A stretch of 64,000 nt of DNA from CBFFRJ01 sp051486985 (lineage in GTDB: Bacteria; Pseudomonadota; Gammaproteobacteria; Enterobacterales; Enterobacteriaceae). This document shows positions 35,706-44,495 of this stretch, piece after piece. Numbering within the stretch: position 1 is the first letter of the stretch; every line of letters begins with the position of its first letter. The stretch covers positions 1 through 64,000 of the forward strand of contig NZ_JAHVDV010000006.1 of NCBI RefSeq assembly GCF_051486985.1, read 5' to 3'. The translations under genes were made by a program, and so were the position numbers. The notes below the pieces were generated by a model. The model was given only the letters and a program-made list of their open reading frames with translations, was not told where the DNA came from and did no database searches.

Positions 35706-36300
35706 TGAGGATCACCACCACGTTCATTTCATACTGCGCACTGACGTCATGGGCCTTTAGCCAGTGGATGCGCTCATTTTCCATACCCAGGTTTTCGCCG
35801 ATAACCAGCCAGCGCTCGCCGGCCCCCCGTGCGGTCAACGCCGCCGCAATTTCCCGTGGCCCACACCGGGAATCGGTGACCATTGCGGTTTTGCTGGAAC
35901 GGACCAGGGCGTCCACATCCACCTCACGCCCGTGGGAGCTGGTCAGCCACATCTCGTTCATGTCGATTCCGGTTCTGGCACAGAGGTACTGCACGGCGCT
36001 GATGCCTGGAATGATGCGCACCTGGTCGATGCCGAATTCCATGACCAGCCGTTTGCCGATACCGTAAAAAAGCGGATCGCCGGAAGCGACCACCACCACG
36101 CGTTGCTCCTGGCGGGCCGAAATCCACTGCATCAGGCCCGCAATATCTGCATCGAGGAGGCGGCGTTCTCCGCTAAAGTCTGGAAATTGCGCCAGGTGGC
36201 GCTTACCGCCTACCAGCACCTCCGCCCCGGCGATAGCATCAAGGGCCATCGGGGTCATTAACGCCAGCGTTGCAGGCCCCATTCCGACGACGGTCAGCAT
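35695..36300 (-). CDS. cbiE: cobalt-precorrin-7 C5-methyltransferase
   Basis: 201 residues; tetrapyrrole methylase fold with LTVVGMGPATLALMTPMALDAI at the N-terminus, VVASGDPLFYGIGKRL and IPGISAVQYLCA. Partner of CbiT; overlaps cbiD by 7 bases. Confidence 0.95.
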   Translation of the reverse strand: MLTVVGMGPATLALMTPMALDAIAGAEVLVGGKRHLAQFPDFSGERRLLDADIAGLMQWISARQEQRVVVVASGDPLFYGIGKRLVMEFGIDQVRIIPGISAVQYLCARTGIDMNEMWLTSSHGREVDVDALVRSSKTAMVTDSRCGPREIAAALTARGAGERWLVIGENLGMENERIHWLKAHDVSAQYEMNVVVILNER

Positions 36301-37433
36301 CGCAAATCCCCCACAATTGCCTCGAATGGCCGATTCGTGCCGAGGATCTGGTTATCAAACGAGAACATAACGGCATCACACTGGGGTGGATTTTTCGTAA
36401 AACGCAGGTTGAGCATGACGCGCTGACAGATGCGCTGTGCCAGATGGTTATAGAGATGGCTGAATCCTGCGGCATCGATGTGTTCCATCGCCGCTTCGGT
36501 AGTGTCGCATTCGCTCACCTGCATGAGCAGCGGGTGCGGGGCGCCAAGCAGGGCCAGATGCGCCACCAGGGTTTCCATGCGCGCATCGGCAATATGGCTG
36601 TGCGTGTGGAAGATACCGGCGGCAATTTTTACCAGCTTGCCCGGATGTCCGATGAGGACAATCTGCCTGTAGCCCATGCGCACCGCCTCTTCGATCATAA
36701 AACCGACGAAGTTGCTCATGGTCACCACGATGTCGCCCGGTAAGCCCATCTGTTCGCGCACGAAGCGCTCACCATGATTACCTGGCACCAGTACCACCCG
36801 CTCCAGACCGGCTTCTCGTTTCATTTCCATTTCCAGCGACAGCGAGCGTTTCCAGCTCTCTTCTGACATCGGTGTGACAATGCCGGTAGTGCCGATGATG
36901 GAAATGCCACCGAGGATACCAAGCCGGCTGTTGTAGGTTTTCTTTGCCCGCTTGTCGCCCTCCGGGGCAAAGATTTCTACTTGTGCCCCGCGCGATGGGC
37001 CAATAACTTCGCGTACAGCCGCTTCAATGGTCTGACGCGGCGTGCGGTTAATGGCAGCACTGCCGATGGGTAAGCCGATACCTTTGCGGGTGACCCTGCC
37101 TACGCCTTCACCGCCGGACAGCGCAATTTCGCCGCTGTCGTTCAGGCTCACGCGGGCAAAAATCAGCATACCGTGGGTGGCATCAACGTCATCCCCCCCG
37201 TCTTTACGAATAGCGGCAACAGCCTGCTGCCCTTCGATATGCGGAGATTCCACATTCAGACGTAGCGTGACGCCTGACGGGGTGACAATCGACACCTGGT
37301 GAATAATGTGCTGGCGCAGCACCATCAGCGCGGCAACTTTTGCTGCGGCGGTCGCGCAGGAGCCCGTGGTGTAACCCTTACGCAGCGCCTTGCCGTTGTG
37401 CCATACCGGAGTGTCGAACGTCTCTTCGCTCAT
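36294..37433 (-). CDS. cbiD: cobalt-precorrin-5B C1-methyltransferase
   Basis: 379 residues. KGYTTGSCATAAAKVAA near the N-terminus and SISIIGTTGIVTPMSEE in the middle are the CbiD signatures. It lacks the tetrapyrrole-methylase fold used by its neighbours and binds SAM differently. It overlaps cbiC by 4 bases. Confidence 0.95.
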   Translation of the reverse strand: MSEETFDTPVWHNGKALRKGYTTGSCATAAAKVAALMVLRQHIIHQVSIVTPSGVTLRLNVESPHIEGQQAVAAIRKDGGDDVDATHGMLIFARVSLNDSGEIALSGGEGVGRVTRKGIGLPIGSAAINRTPRQTIEAAVREVIGPSRGAQVEIFAPEGDKRAKKTYNSRLGILGGISIIGTTGIVTPMSEESWKRSLSLEMEMKREAGLERVVLVPGNHGERFVREQMGLPGDIVVTMSNFVGFMIEEAVRMGYRQIVLIGHPGKLVKIAAGIFHTHSHIADARMETLVAHLALLGAPHPLLMQVSECDTTEAAMEHIDAAGFSHLYNHLAQRICQRVMLNLRFTKNPPQCDAVMFSFDNQILGTNRPFEAIVGDLRC

Positions 37434-38071
37434 TCCGCCTCCCGCAGGCTATAAAGAAATGCATTAACGATGGCCGCTGCGACGTTGCTGCCCCCCTTGC
37501 GGCCCAGTGCCGCAATGGCGGGCAGTCCACTCTCCACCAGCGCATCTTTGGATTCCGCCGCGCCGACAAATCCTACGGGTACGCCCACGATGCCTCTCAC
37601 CTGTGCTTTTTGCTCCAGTAAGCGGAACAGTGCCGTTGGCGCATTACCAAAGATGAAGACTTTTTCCCCACTCTCGGTCAACGCCAGATCGACTGCGGCC
37701 ATCGAGCGTGTGATGCCGTTTTCTTTGGCAACCTGTACCACGCGCGGGTCACTGATGTAACACTTCACTTCCCCCCCAAACGTCGCCAGCAGCGTTTTGT
37801 TTATTCCGGAAAGGGCCATGGTGGTGTCGGTATAGAGGGTGCAACCGCATCGCAGCGCGTTGCTCAGATTGTCCAGCGCGTCCGGGGAGAACCAGAGAAT
37901 ATCGAGCCAGTCGAAATCAGCGGTGGTATGAATGACGCGTTTTATGATGGCTTCGTGCAGTGGGCTGGCAAAACGGTAATCAGGCCGCGTGTCGCGAATG
38001 ATGTCGCCAATAATGACAAAGCTTTTGTCTTCAATGGCCTGGGGTTGCTGTAAGTAATCCATCGTTTTCAT
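37430..38071 (-). CDS. cbiC: cobalt-precorrin-8 methylmutase
   Basis: Moves the C11 methyl to C12, producing cobyrinic acid. 213 residues from the ATG at 38071, which forms a 4-base ATGA overlap with cbiB; the ATG at 38062 would give the 210-residue Salmonella length. IKRVIHTTADFDW contains the catalytic His. The end carries GVPVGFVGAAESKDAL and GRKGGSNVAAAIVNA. The frame's extension to 38143 lies inside cbiB. Confidence 0.94.
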   Translation of the reverse strand: MKTMDYLQQPQAIEDKSFVIIGDIIRDTRPDYRFASPLHEAIIKRVIHTTADFDWLDILWFSPDALDNLSNALRCGCTLYTDTTMALSGINKTLLATFGGEVKCYISDPRVVQVAKENGITRSMAAVDLALTESGEKVFIFGNAPTALFRLLEQKAQVRGIVGVPVGFVGAAESKDALVESGLPAIAALGRKGGSNVAAAIVNAFLYSLREAE

Positions 38072-39033
38072 ATCAATGCTGCTCCTGCCAGCATAACGTG
38101 CGTAAGCGCAAACAAGATCAGCGCCAGCGTGGACGCCACCCACATCAGGCGGATGGTGTGCGTGATGTCCTCCACCGTGATGGTGCGCAGGTCATCACCA
38201 ATCCAGGGCTTCTCCACGCGTTCACCGAAATAATCATTGGGGCCACCAAGACGCACCCCCAGCGCACCGGCCACACTGCCCTCCGGCCATGCGCAGTTGG
38301 GGCTGCTATGGTTTCGGCGATCGCGCCAGCCCACATGCAGCGCCCTGGCCGCGTTCAGTCGGCAGAGCCCGGCAGCCAGGCTCAGCAGCAGCCAGCTCAA
38401 TCGCGCCGGAACAAAGTTGGCGACGTCGTCAAGGCGCGCGCTGACCATGCCAATAGCACGGTATTTTTCATGCTTGTAGCCGACCATCGAATCCAGGGTA
38501 TTCACAGCTTTGTAGGCCATTGCCAGCGGCGCACCGCCCAGTAAGAGGAAGAACAAAGGGGCAATAACGCCATCAACCGTGTTTTCAGCCACGGTCTCCA
38601 CCACCGCGCGGGTAATTTGCGGTGATTGCAGCTGCGAGGTATCGCGCCCCACAATCCACGAGAGCTTTTCCCGGCTTTCGCTTAAGGTGCCGTGGCGTAG
38701 TGCCCGCTCCACCTCACGCGCCGCGTCGTCCAGGCAACGGGCCGCCAGCAGGGTGTAGATCATCCACACCTCCACGCACCATCCGAACCAGGGGTGAATG
38801 AGGGTGGCGAGCTGTAATCCTCCCCAGGCGACAGCCCAGGTGACACCGACCACGACCAGCCACATTACCCCTCCGCCAATGCGCAGAGCGGTATCGGAAT
38901 GGCAGAACCGGCGAACGATATGCTGTGTAAGCGTGATCAAGGTGCCAATCCAGCGCACCGGATGCGGCCAGTGCGCAGGGTCGCCCAGCCAGCGGTCCAG
39001 AAGCCAGGCCACGCCCCAGGCCAGGATCGTCAT
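38068..39033 (-). CDS. cbiB: adenosylcobinamide-phosphate synthase
   Basis: Attaches aminopropanol phosphate (from L-threonine phosphate via CobD) to adenosylcobyric acid at the inner membrane. 321 residues with several membrane helices and LDRWLGDPAHWPHPVRWIG at the N-terminus. ETVAENTVDGVIAPLFF is the conserved central block. PduX in the adjacent pdu operon makes the threonine phosphate. It overlaps cbiA by 4 bases. Confidence 0.95.
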   Translation of the reverse strand: MTILAWGVAWLLDRWLGDPAHWPHPVRWIGTLITLTQHIVRRFCHSDTALRIGGGVMWLVVVGVTWAVAWGGLQLATLIHPWFGWCVEVWMIYTLLAARCLDDAAREVERALRHGTLSESREKLSWIVGRDTSQLQSPQITRAVVETVAENTVDGVIAPLFFLLLGGAPLAMAYKAVNTLDSMVGYKHEKYRAIGMVSARLDDVANFVPARLSWLLLSLAAGLCRLNAARALHVGWRDRRNHSSPNCAWPEGSVAGALGVRLGGPNDYFGERVEKPWIGDDLRTITVEDITHTIRLMWVASTLALILFALTHVMLAGAALI

Positions 39034-40409
39034 ACCGCGCTCCTTGCGGCCTTTATCCAGCGGTTAAGCATTTGCGGGCGCTGGGCAAAATGAACGTGCA
39101 GGTAGCTGGCGTACGTGTTACCCACCTGCCAGCCACCCTGCCATTTCGCCAGTACTGCATTATCCCGCCTCTTCTGGCAGTCCATCACGGCTTCATGAAC
39201 GGGGGTAAAATCGGAGTAGTGGAATTCATGCCCGCGCAGCGTTTCACCTTCATCCGCCAGCAGCGTTGGCTGGCGGGCGGTGGCTTCGCAGTAGCCAAAG
39301 CGGGTCAGTCGTTTGCCCATCTCGCTGTGACCGGGGATGACGCCCGCCAGGGTATGCATCTGGCCTTCGGCATCACGCAGGGAGGAGCCCAGATACATCA
39401 ACCCGCCGCACTCCGCGTAAATGGCGACACCACGATGATGTGCATTGCGAATGGCTTCCAGCATGAGGGTGTTAGCCGCAAGCGCGCGAGCATGCAGTTC
39501 CGGATAACCTCCGCCAAGCCACAGCATCTGGCACTCCGGCAATTCTGTGTCATGAAGCGGGCTGAAGCGGACAATAGTCACGCCAGCGTTTTTCAGCAGT
39601 TGCAGGTTATCCGGGTAGTAGAAATTGAATGCTTCATCATCAGCGAGGGCAAGGGTTAATCCTGCCCCGGCATCCCGGGCAGGGAGCGCAGGCCACTCTC
39701 CTTGTGGCAACGTGTCGAGCGCCGTTAACGAGAGGAGTGTGTTGATATCAACCGTTTGCTCCAGGCGCGCGGCGAAATCCTGCCAGGCCTGAGCGTCAAC
39801 CATCGACTCCCGGGCGGTCACCAGCCCAAGATGGCGTTCAGGTAATACCACCCCGGCGCTGACCGGGATATATCCCAGCACGGGAATACCACAATAGTGC
39901 TCAATGGCCTGTTTAAGCAGATGGTAATGGTTGTCGCTGTTAACACGGTTAACAATCGTGCCAACGATGCGTACTTTCGGGTCGAAATGCTGGAATCCCA
40001 TCACCGTGGCCGCAACGGAGGTAGAGACCGCTTTGCCATCCACCAGCAGAATAACCGGCACGCCAAGTTGTTTGGCCAGTGCCGCACTACTGCAATAATC
40101 GGGGTCAACGCCATAGCCGTCATACAGCCCCATTACCCCCTCAATCACCGCCACATCAGTATGTTGCATCTGCTGGCTGAACAGCGCATTCAGGGTGGAG
40201 TCGGGCAGCATAAAACTGTCGAGGTTACGGGAGGGGATGCCGGTAATCGCCGTATGCCAGGCGGTATCGAGGTAATCGGGTCCTGCTTTAAAAGGTTGCA
40301 CCCGCATGCCGCGCTGTTGTAAGGCCCTCAGCAAACCGAGCGTGACGGTGGTTTTCCCACAGCCGCTGCCGGTTCCGGCAAGAATAAAGGCACAACGCTT
40401 GTCAGACAT
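39030..40409 (-). CDS. cbiA: cobyrinate a,c-diamide synthase
   Basis: First gene of the cbi operon. Glutamine- and ATP-dependent amidation of the a and c carboxyls of cobyrinic acid. 459 residues: N-terminal P-loop GTGSGCGKTTVTLGL (~12-26) and C-terminal class I amidotransferase with nucleophile Cys in YAECGGLMYLG. The cobalamin riboswitch lies in its leader, about 110 bases upstream. Confidence 0.95.
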   Translation of the reverse strand: MSDKRCAFILAGTGSGCGKTTVTLGLLRALQQRGMRVQPFKAGPDYLDTAWHTAITGIPSRNLDSFMLPDSTLNALFSQQMQHTDVAVIEGVMGLYDGYGVDPDYCSSAALAKQLGVPVILLVDGKAVSTSVAATVMGFQHFDPKVRIVGTIVNRVNSDNHYHLLKQAIEHYCGIPVLGYIPVSAGVVLPERHLGLVTARESMVDAQAWQDFAARLEQTVDINTLLSLTALDTLPQGEWPALPARDAGAGLTLALADDEAFNFYYPDNLQLLKNAGVTIVRFSPLHDTELPECQMLWLGGGYPELHARALAANTLMLEAIRNAHHRGVAIYAECGGLMYLGSSLRDAEGQMHTLAGVIPGHSEMGKRLTRFGYCEATARQPTLLADEGETLRGHEFHYSDFTPVHEAVMDCQKRRDNAVLAKWQGGWQVGNTYASYLHVHFAQRPQMLNRWIKAARSAV

Positions 40410-40514
40410 CCTTTAAAACCCCGTTAAGGGTGGAAAGGCTGCGTCGGGATGCGCGTGGTCCCAGTGCTATGACTGTACGCGTCTCTGCAACCGACTTCCC
40501 ACCGAAGTTGTTGA

Positions 40515-40725
40515 GTGTCACCTGTCAGGTCGGTCTTCTGGCTTAGCGTCATCCTCGCCCGTCCTTCCCGACCCTAAGGTCAGTGGTCTATACGGGGTTG
40601 TCGGCATCACAGCAGCGGGGGCTGCGGGGGAGTCTCACCCCCTTCCCTGCCACAAATAGTTGTGGCGAACCTGATGGCTTCATTTTCACGCTTCACCCGA
40701 TACCACGATATAAGCTCAGGTGAAA
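40515..40725 (-). promoter_or_regulatory. cobalamin riboswitch in the cbiA leader
   Basis: On the minus strand the leader shows CACCTG (40722-40717), GGTGAAGCGTGAAAATGAAG, GCCATCAGGTTCGCCAC, a GC-rich set of hairpins (CCCCCGCAGCCCCC) and the B12 box AGCCAGAAGACCGACCTG (40543-40526), closed by CAGGTG (40524-40519). These are the ordered conserved parts of the AdoCbl riboswitch. It should lower cbi/cob expression when cobalamin is plentiful. Confidence 0.93.
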
Positions 40726-40915
40726 CGGCAATTTTGCCCTGACTGCAATCTATCGCATCAGGGAAATAAAAACTGGTTGAGTTTATCTTTATGGATGCAA
40801 TATTTTGTTGCGCTATAACAATTTATTGCGATGCAATATCTTCAAGCCCTTATCAGAACAGCAATTCAGACCATTTCATTACCTTCATCAACAACAAAAA
40901 ATTGTTCCTGGAAAG
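40726..40915 (-). promoter_or_regulatory. cbiA upstream region with candidate PocR sites
   Basis: The AT-rich stretch between pocR and the riboswitch carries the direct repeat GATGCAATAT at 40794-40803 and 40830-40839 (36 bases apart). The second copy overlaps the palindrome ATTGC-GAT-GCAAT (40825-40837). Direct repeats of this kind are typical AraC-family sites. Also CCCTGA...TCAGGG at 40737-40763. The cbi promoter is expected here, but I cannot place a clear -35/-10. Confidence 0.45.
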
Positions 40916-41827
40916 TTAATCGCTGTCACCATTCGCATTATTTTGCAGGCGAAAGACCTGCGGTGTGACCTGATAAGTCTGACGAAACACTTTGCAAAAA
41001 TAGCTGGTTTGAGAAAATCCTAAATTGCGGGCAATACTGGCAATGCTCCAGTCGCTATGACACAACATCTCTTTTGCACTGGCCATTCTCTGCCGATTCA
41101 CCCAGGCATTAAAACCAATACCCTGATATTTCTTGAACAGTTTGCTGAAATAATAAGGGCTGAGGTAGACATGGGCGGCCACATCCTCAAGACGAAGTTC
41201 GTCAGAAAGATGGGCATCGATATAGCGGAGCGCCTTTTTCATCTTACTGTCGTGAGGACCCTGATTACGACTCGTTTTTCCCGCTTCCGGGGATGGCTGC
41301 TGATCTTTGATGACGACAAAATTAAGCTGTTTCTTAAGGCAGTTTTCAACGATGAGTTTCAGCAAATCCGCGGACGCCATTACCCGTGAATAGTCCATTT
41401 CGGGCACATTACGAAATTCATCCATCAATTTCTGATCGGTTTGCCAGCGGTCATCTGCATTGAGAATATTGATTAACTCCACGCTCTCTCCTTCCCGTAA
41501 GCGCACCTGCCCGCACAGCACAAATCCTACGAGGTGACCTGCGATAACAAGGGGAATGGAGAAATCCGTTAATCCCGCATGACAGCGATATATGCAGGGC
41601 TGATTTGATTTCGAAGCTTCAAAACCACCGCAGCGATCGCTCATGCGACACCGGGCGCTATGTTGCGGATTCTGCCGCATCAGCTGGCAAAAGGGGGTGA
41701 AATTAAAAAGCTCGGAAATTTCTTCGCCGTGGATATTAACGACAACAACGGCCAGACCGGTGGCTTGTGCAAAATCCTGGGCGATTTTATTAATGAGTTC
41801 CGAGTTGAGGGCACTCGCAGAAATCAT
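40916..41827 (-). CDS. pocR: AraC-type activator of cob and pdu operons
   Basis: 303 residues. The N-terminal sensory PocR domain has conserved cysteines (CQLMRQNPQHSARCRMSDRC, CIYRCHAG), and the C-terminal AraC HTH has LRLEDVAAHVYLSPYYFSKLFKKYQG and WSIASIARNLGFSQTSYF. In Salmonella PocR binds 1,2-propanediol and activates both cob and pdu. It lies between the two operons. Its own transcription is expected from upstream plus readthrough from pduF. Confidence 0.95.
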   Translation of the reverse strand: MISASALNSELINKIAQDFAQATGLAVVVVNIHGEEISELFNFTPFCQLMRQNPQHSARCRMSDRCGGFEASKSNQPCIYRCHAGLTDFSIPLVIAGHLVGFVLCGQVRLREGESVELINILNADDRWQTDQKLMDEFRNVPEMDYSRVMASADLLKLIVENCLKKQLNFVVIKDQQPSPEAGKTSRNQGPHDSKMKKALRYIDAHLSDELRLEDVAAHVYLSPYYFSKLFKKYQGIGFNAWVNRQRMASAKEMLCHSDWSIASIARNLGFSQTSYFCKVFRQTYQVTPQVFRLQNNANGDSD

Positions 41828-41944
41828 GATAAAACCTCTCAGTTAATTTTAATTTATTGTTATAAAAAACCAGTTCGTTTACAGCTTTTTAATGTTGCTG
41901 GTTAATTGTCAACAAGTTAAGCCGATAAACTCAATGCAAGATAA

Positions 41945-41969
41945 CAAAAGTCTCCCATCCCTGGGAGAC
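41945..41969 (-). terminator. terminator of pduF
   Basis: GTCTCCCA-TCCC-TGGGAGAC (41950-41969), an 8-pair stem, with the T-tract (TTTTG) on the minus strand just past it. It separates pduF from pocR, so pocR needs its own promoter or leaky readthrough. Confidence 0.8.
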
Positions 41970-41980
41970 GATTTCTTACG

Positions 41981-42001
41981 TTCGTGAAAGCAGATCACGA
42001 A
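41981..42001. promoter_or_regulatory. perfect inverted repeat upstream of pocR
   Basis: TTCGTGA-AAGCAGA-TCACGAA: 7-base arms with a 7-base spacer. It resembles a CRP site, but the GTGA...TCAC spacing is 7 instead of 6, so canonical CRP binding is doubtful. It lies ~155 bases before pocR. Confidence 0.5.
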
Positions 42002-42046
42002 ATAAATTTTTAACGTTGCTTTAACGGCGCGGAATATTACCCCTCA

Positions 42047-42859
42047 TTATGAGTGCTCTTTTTCCTCTAACGTACAGAGATTACAGGGCAAATTTTTGCC
42101 AATAAGGTAGCGATAACATGCGGCACCACCGCAGGCACCCATTATCGGGGCAATAACAGGCACGAGGAAGTAAGGGATATCCCGCCCGCCAGTAAAGGCA
42201 ATGTCGCCCCAGCCTGCGAAGAAGAGAAAAAGTTTAGGACCAAAATCGCGGGCCGGGTTCATGGCAAACCCTGTCAATGGCCCCATAGAGGCTCCAATCA
42301 CCGCTACAAGTATCCCAATGAGTAATGGCGCAAGCGGGCCCCGCGGCACACCGTTACCATCATCCGTTAATGCCATGATCATACACATCAGGATAGAGGT
42401 AATCACAATCTCAACTAACGCAGCTTCCCATACGCTTAATGCGGCGGCAGGATAGGTGCTGAACAAGCCTGCTAACTGCAGGCTCTCAGTGCTTCCACGA
42501 ACCAGGTTATGTGCAGCTTCATATTCCAGAAAAACATTATGGTAAAGCAGATACGCTATAGCCGCGCCGCCAAACGCGCCAGCCACTTGCGCCACGATAT
42601 ACGGCAGGACTTTACGCGCCGGAAAACAGGCAAAAAGCCATAACGCGATAGTAATCGCCGGGTTTAAATGTGCGCCTGATATCGCTGCGGTCAGGTAGAC
42701 TGCCAGGGAGATTCCAAGCCCCCAGATTATGCAGATTTCCCATAGCCCCAGTGATGCGCCGGCAACTTTCATGGCGCATAAACAACCAATACCAAAAAAC
42801 AAGAAAAGCCCTGTGCCTAAAAACTCGGCGATGCATTGCGCCTTAAGTGAATCATTCAT
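42047..42859 (-). CDS. pduF: propanediol diffusion facilitator
   Basis: 270-residue inner-membrane aquaglyceroporin (MIP family) that admits 1,2-propanediol. Two half-helix NPA motifs are present: LNPAITIALW in the first half and MNPARDFGPKLF in the second, and GIGCLCAMKVAG is near the N-terminus. Six membrane helices are visible. It is divergent from the pdu operon across a long AT-rich gap and in Salmonella is activated by PocR. Confidence 0.94.
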   Translation of the reverse strand: MNDSLKAQCIAEFLGTGLFLFFGIGCLCAMKVAGASLGLWEICIIWGLGISLAVYLTAAISGAHLNPAITIALWLFACFPARKVLPYIVAQVAGAFGGAAIAYLLYHNVFLEYEAAHNLVRGSTESLQLAGLFSTYPAAALSVWEAALVEIVITSILMCMIMALTDDGNGVPRGPLAPLLIGILVAVIGASMGPLTGFAMNPARDFGPKLFLFFAGWGDIAFTGGRDIPYFLVPVIAPIMGACGGAACYRYLIGKNLPCNLCTLEEKEHS

Positions 42860-43383
42860 GTGTCACCTTCCAGGTAGAGTCGCTTCTCACCAGCACGCCT
42901 GAAGCTGGCAGCAGAGTACAACGTCGCACACTATAGAAATGTGTTATTAAAAAGTGTTGGCAACCTCGCAGACAAAACACCAAAAAAATCGCCTGTCAGT
43001 AACATTATTTTGCTATTAAAAATAGCGTTAAAGGGTGCAATGCCTCTTATTTACTGAATATGACTACGATTATTAAATAACAAATTATTGTTATTTTGAA
43101 TGCAGAGTTTTACAGCCTTGCTCACAAAAAATGCTCGCACGCGCAAATAACACAACATTTGAAGCCTGTCATTCTAAAAAATAAAAATATGAAAATGCGT
43201 TTGCAAAAATTTGGCATGCCTGAATATTTAAATAAACCATAAAATTCAATGCATTAAAAATATCCAAGACAATTATTTAGCCTGAATAACCCAGGAAGTT
43301 TCGCCGGTAATTCCAAGTCAGCCATTCTTTTTCTTCGCTTATTTGTATATTCAAAAAATCAGGGCAACCCTATCGAGGTCTTT
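42860..43383. other. 524-base divergent regulatory region pduF/pduA
   Basis: AT-rich, no coding frame. It must hold the pdu and pduF promoters. I see AATGCATT (43248-43255), GGTGCAATGCC (43035-43045) and several A/T runs, but no clear CRP, ArcA or PocR site by eye. GAGG (43374-43377) is the pduA ribosome site. Confidence 0.5.
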
Positions 43384-43668
43384 ATGCAACAAGAAGCATT
43401 AGGAATGGTGGAAACCAAAGGTTTGACGGCGGCAGTTGAAGCAGCTGATGCAATGGTTAAATCCGCAAATGTCATGTTAGTAGGCTACGAGAAAATAGGT
43501 TCTGGTCTGGTAACAGTGATTGTTCGCGGTGATGTGGGTGCCGTGAAAGCGGCAACGGATGCAGGCGCTGCTGCTGCCGCTCAGGTGGGAGAAGTGAAAG
43601 CCGTACATGTTATCCCGCGTCCCCACACTGATGTAGAAAAAATCTTACCCAAGGGAATTAGCCAATGA
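43384..43668 (+). CDS. pduA: propanediol microcompartment shell protein PduA
   Basis: 94-residue single BMC domain; its hexamers tile the shell and the KIGSGL loop lines the pore that passes propanediol. The C-terminal end EKILPKGISQ is family-typical. First gene of the pdu operon; overlaps pduB by 4 bases. It is a close paralogue of PduJ in this operon. Confidence 0.97.
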   Translation: MQQEALGMVETKGLTAAVEAADAMVKSANVMLVGYEKIGSGLVTVIVRGDVGAVKAATDAGAAAAAQVGEVKAVHVIPRPHTDVEKILPKGISQ

Positions 43669-44477
43669 GTAGCAATGACCTGGTGGAACAGATCATGGCG
43701 AAGGTGATTGCCAAAGTTTCTGCACCGACATCACAGGCCACCCCCACTGTAATCCATCCCATACGAGAGACGGCTATGGCAGAAAAAAGCTGCAGTTTAA
43801 CGGAATTTGTCGGCACAGCGATCGGCGACACGGTTGGTCTGGTTATCGCCAACGTTGACAGCGCGCTACTGGACGCAATGAAGCTCGAAAAACGGTATCG
43901 CTCCATAGGCATTCTTGGTGCACGCACCGGGGCAGGTCCACACATCATGGCGGCCGATGAAGCGGTAAAAGCCACCAACACTGAAGTTGTCAGCATCGAA
44001 TTACCCCGTGATACCAAAGGTGGCGCTGGTCATGGTTCATTGATCCTCCTTGGCGGGAATGATGTCTCCGACGTTAAACGCGCCATTGAAGTTGCACTCA
44101 AAGAGCTCGACCGCACCTTTGGCGATGTGTACGCCAACGAAGCGGGTCACATCGAGATGCAATACACCGCCCGCGCCAGCTATGCCCTGGAAAAAGCCTT
44201 TGGCGCTCCTGTTGGCCGGGCCTGCGGCGTGATTGTTGGTGCACCGGCCTCTGTCGGCGTGCTGATGGCTGATACCGCGCTGAAGTCCGCCAATGTGGAG
44301 GTGGTGGCATACAGCTCCCCTGCCAAAGGGACCAGCTTTAGTAACGAAGCCATTCTGGTCATCTCGGGTGACTCAGGCGCCGTTCGTCAGGCCGTTATCT
44401 CTGCTCGCGAAATCGGTAAAACCGTGCTGGGCACCCTGGGTTCTGAACCGAAAAACGACCGCCCATCCTACATCTGA
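43665..44477 (+). CDS. pduB: trimeric shell protein PduB (with PduB' internal start)
   Basis: 270 residues with tandem BMC domains. The N-terminal 37-residue extension (MSSNDLVEQIMAKVIAKV) links the enzyme core to the shell. An in-frame ATG at 43776 (Met38, MAEKSCSLTEF) is the start of the shorter PduB' form known in Salmonella. Overlaps pduA. Confidence 0.96.
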   Translation: MSSNDLVEQIMAKVIAKVSAPTSQATPTVIHPIRETAMAEKSCSLTEFVGTAIGDTVGLVIANVDSALLDAMKLEKRYRSIGILGARTGAGPHIMAADEAVKATNTEVVSIELPRDTKGGAGHGSLILLGGNDVSDVKRAIEVALKELDRTFGDVYANEAGHIEMQYTARASYALEKAFGAPVGRACGVIVGAPASVGVLMADTALKSANVEVVAYSSPAKGTSFSNEAILVISGDSGAVRQAVISAREIGKTVLGTLGSEPKNDRPSYI

Positions 44478-44495
44478 TAACAGAGAGGCTGTTTC

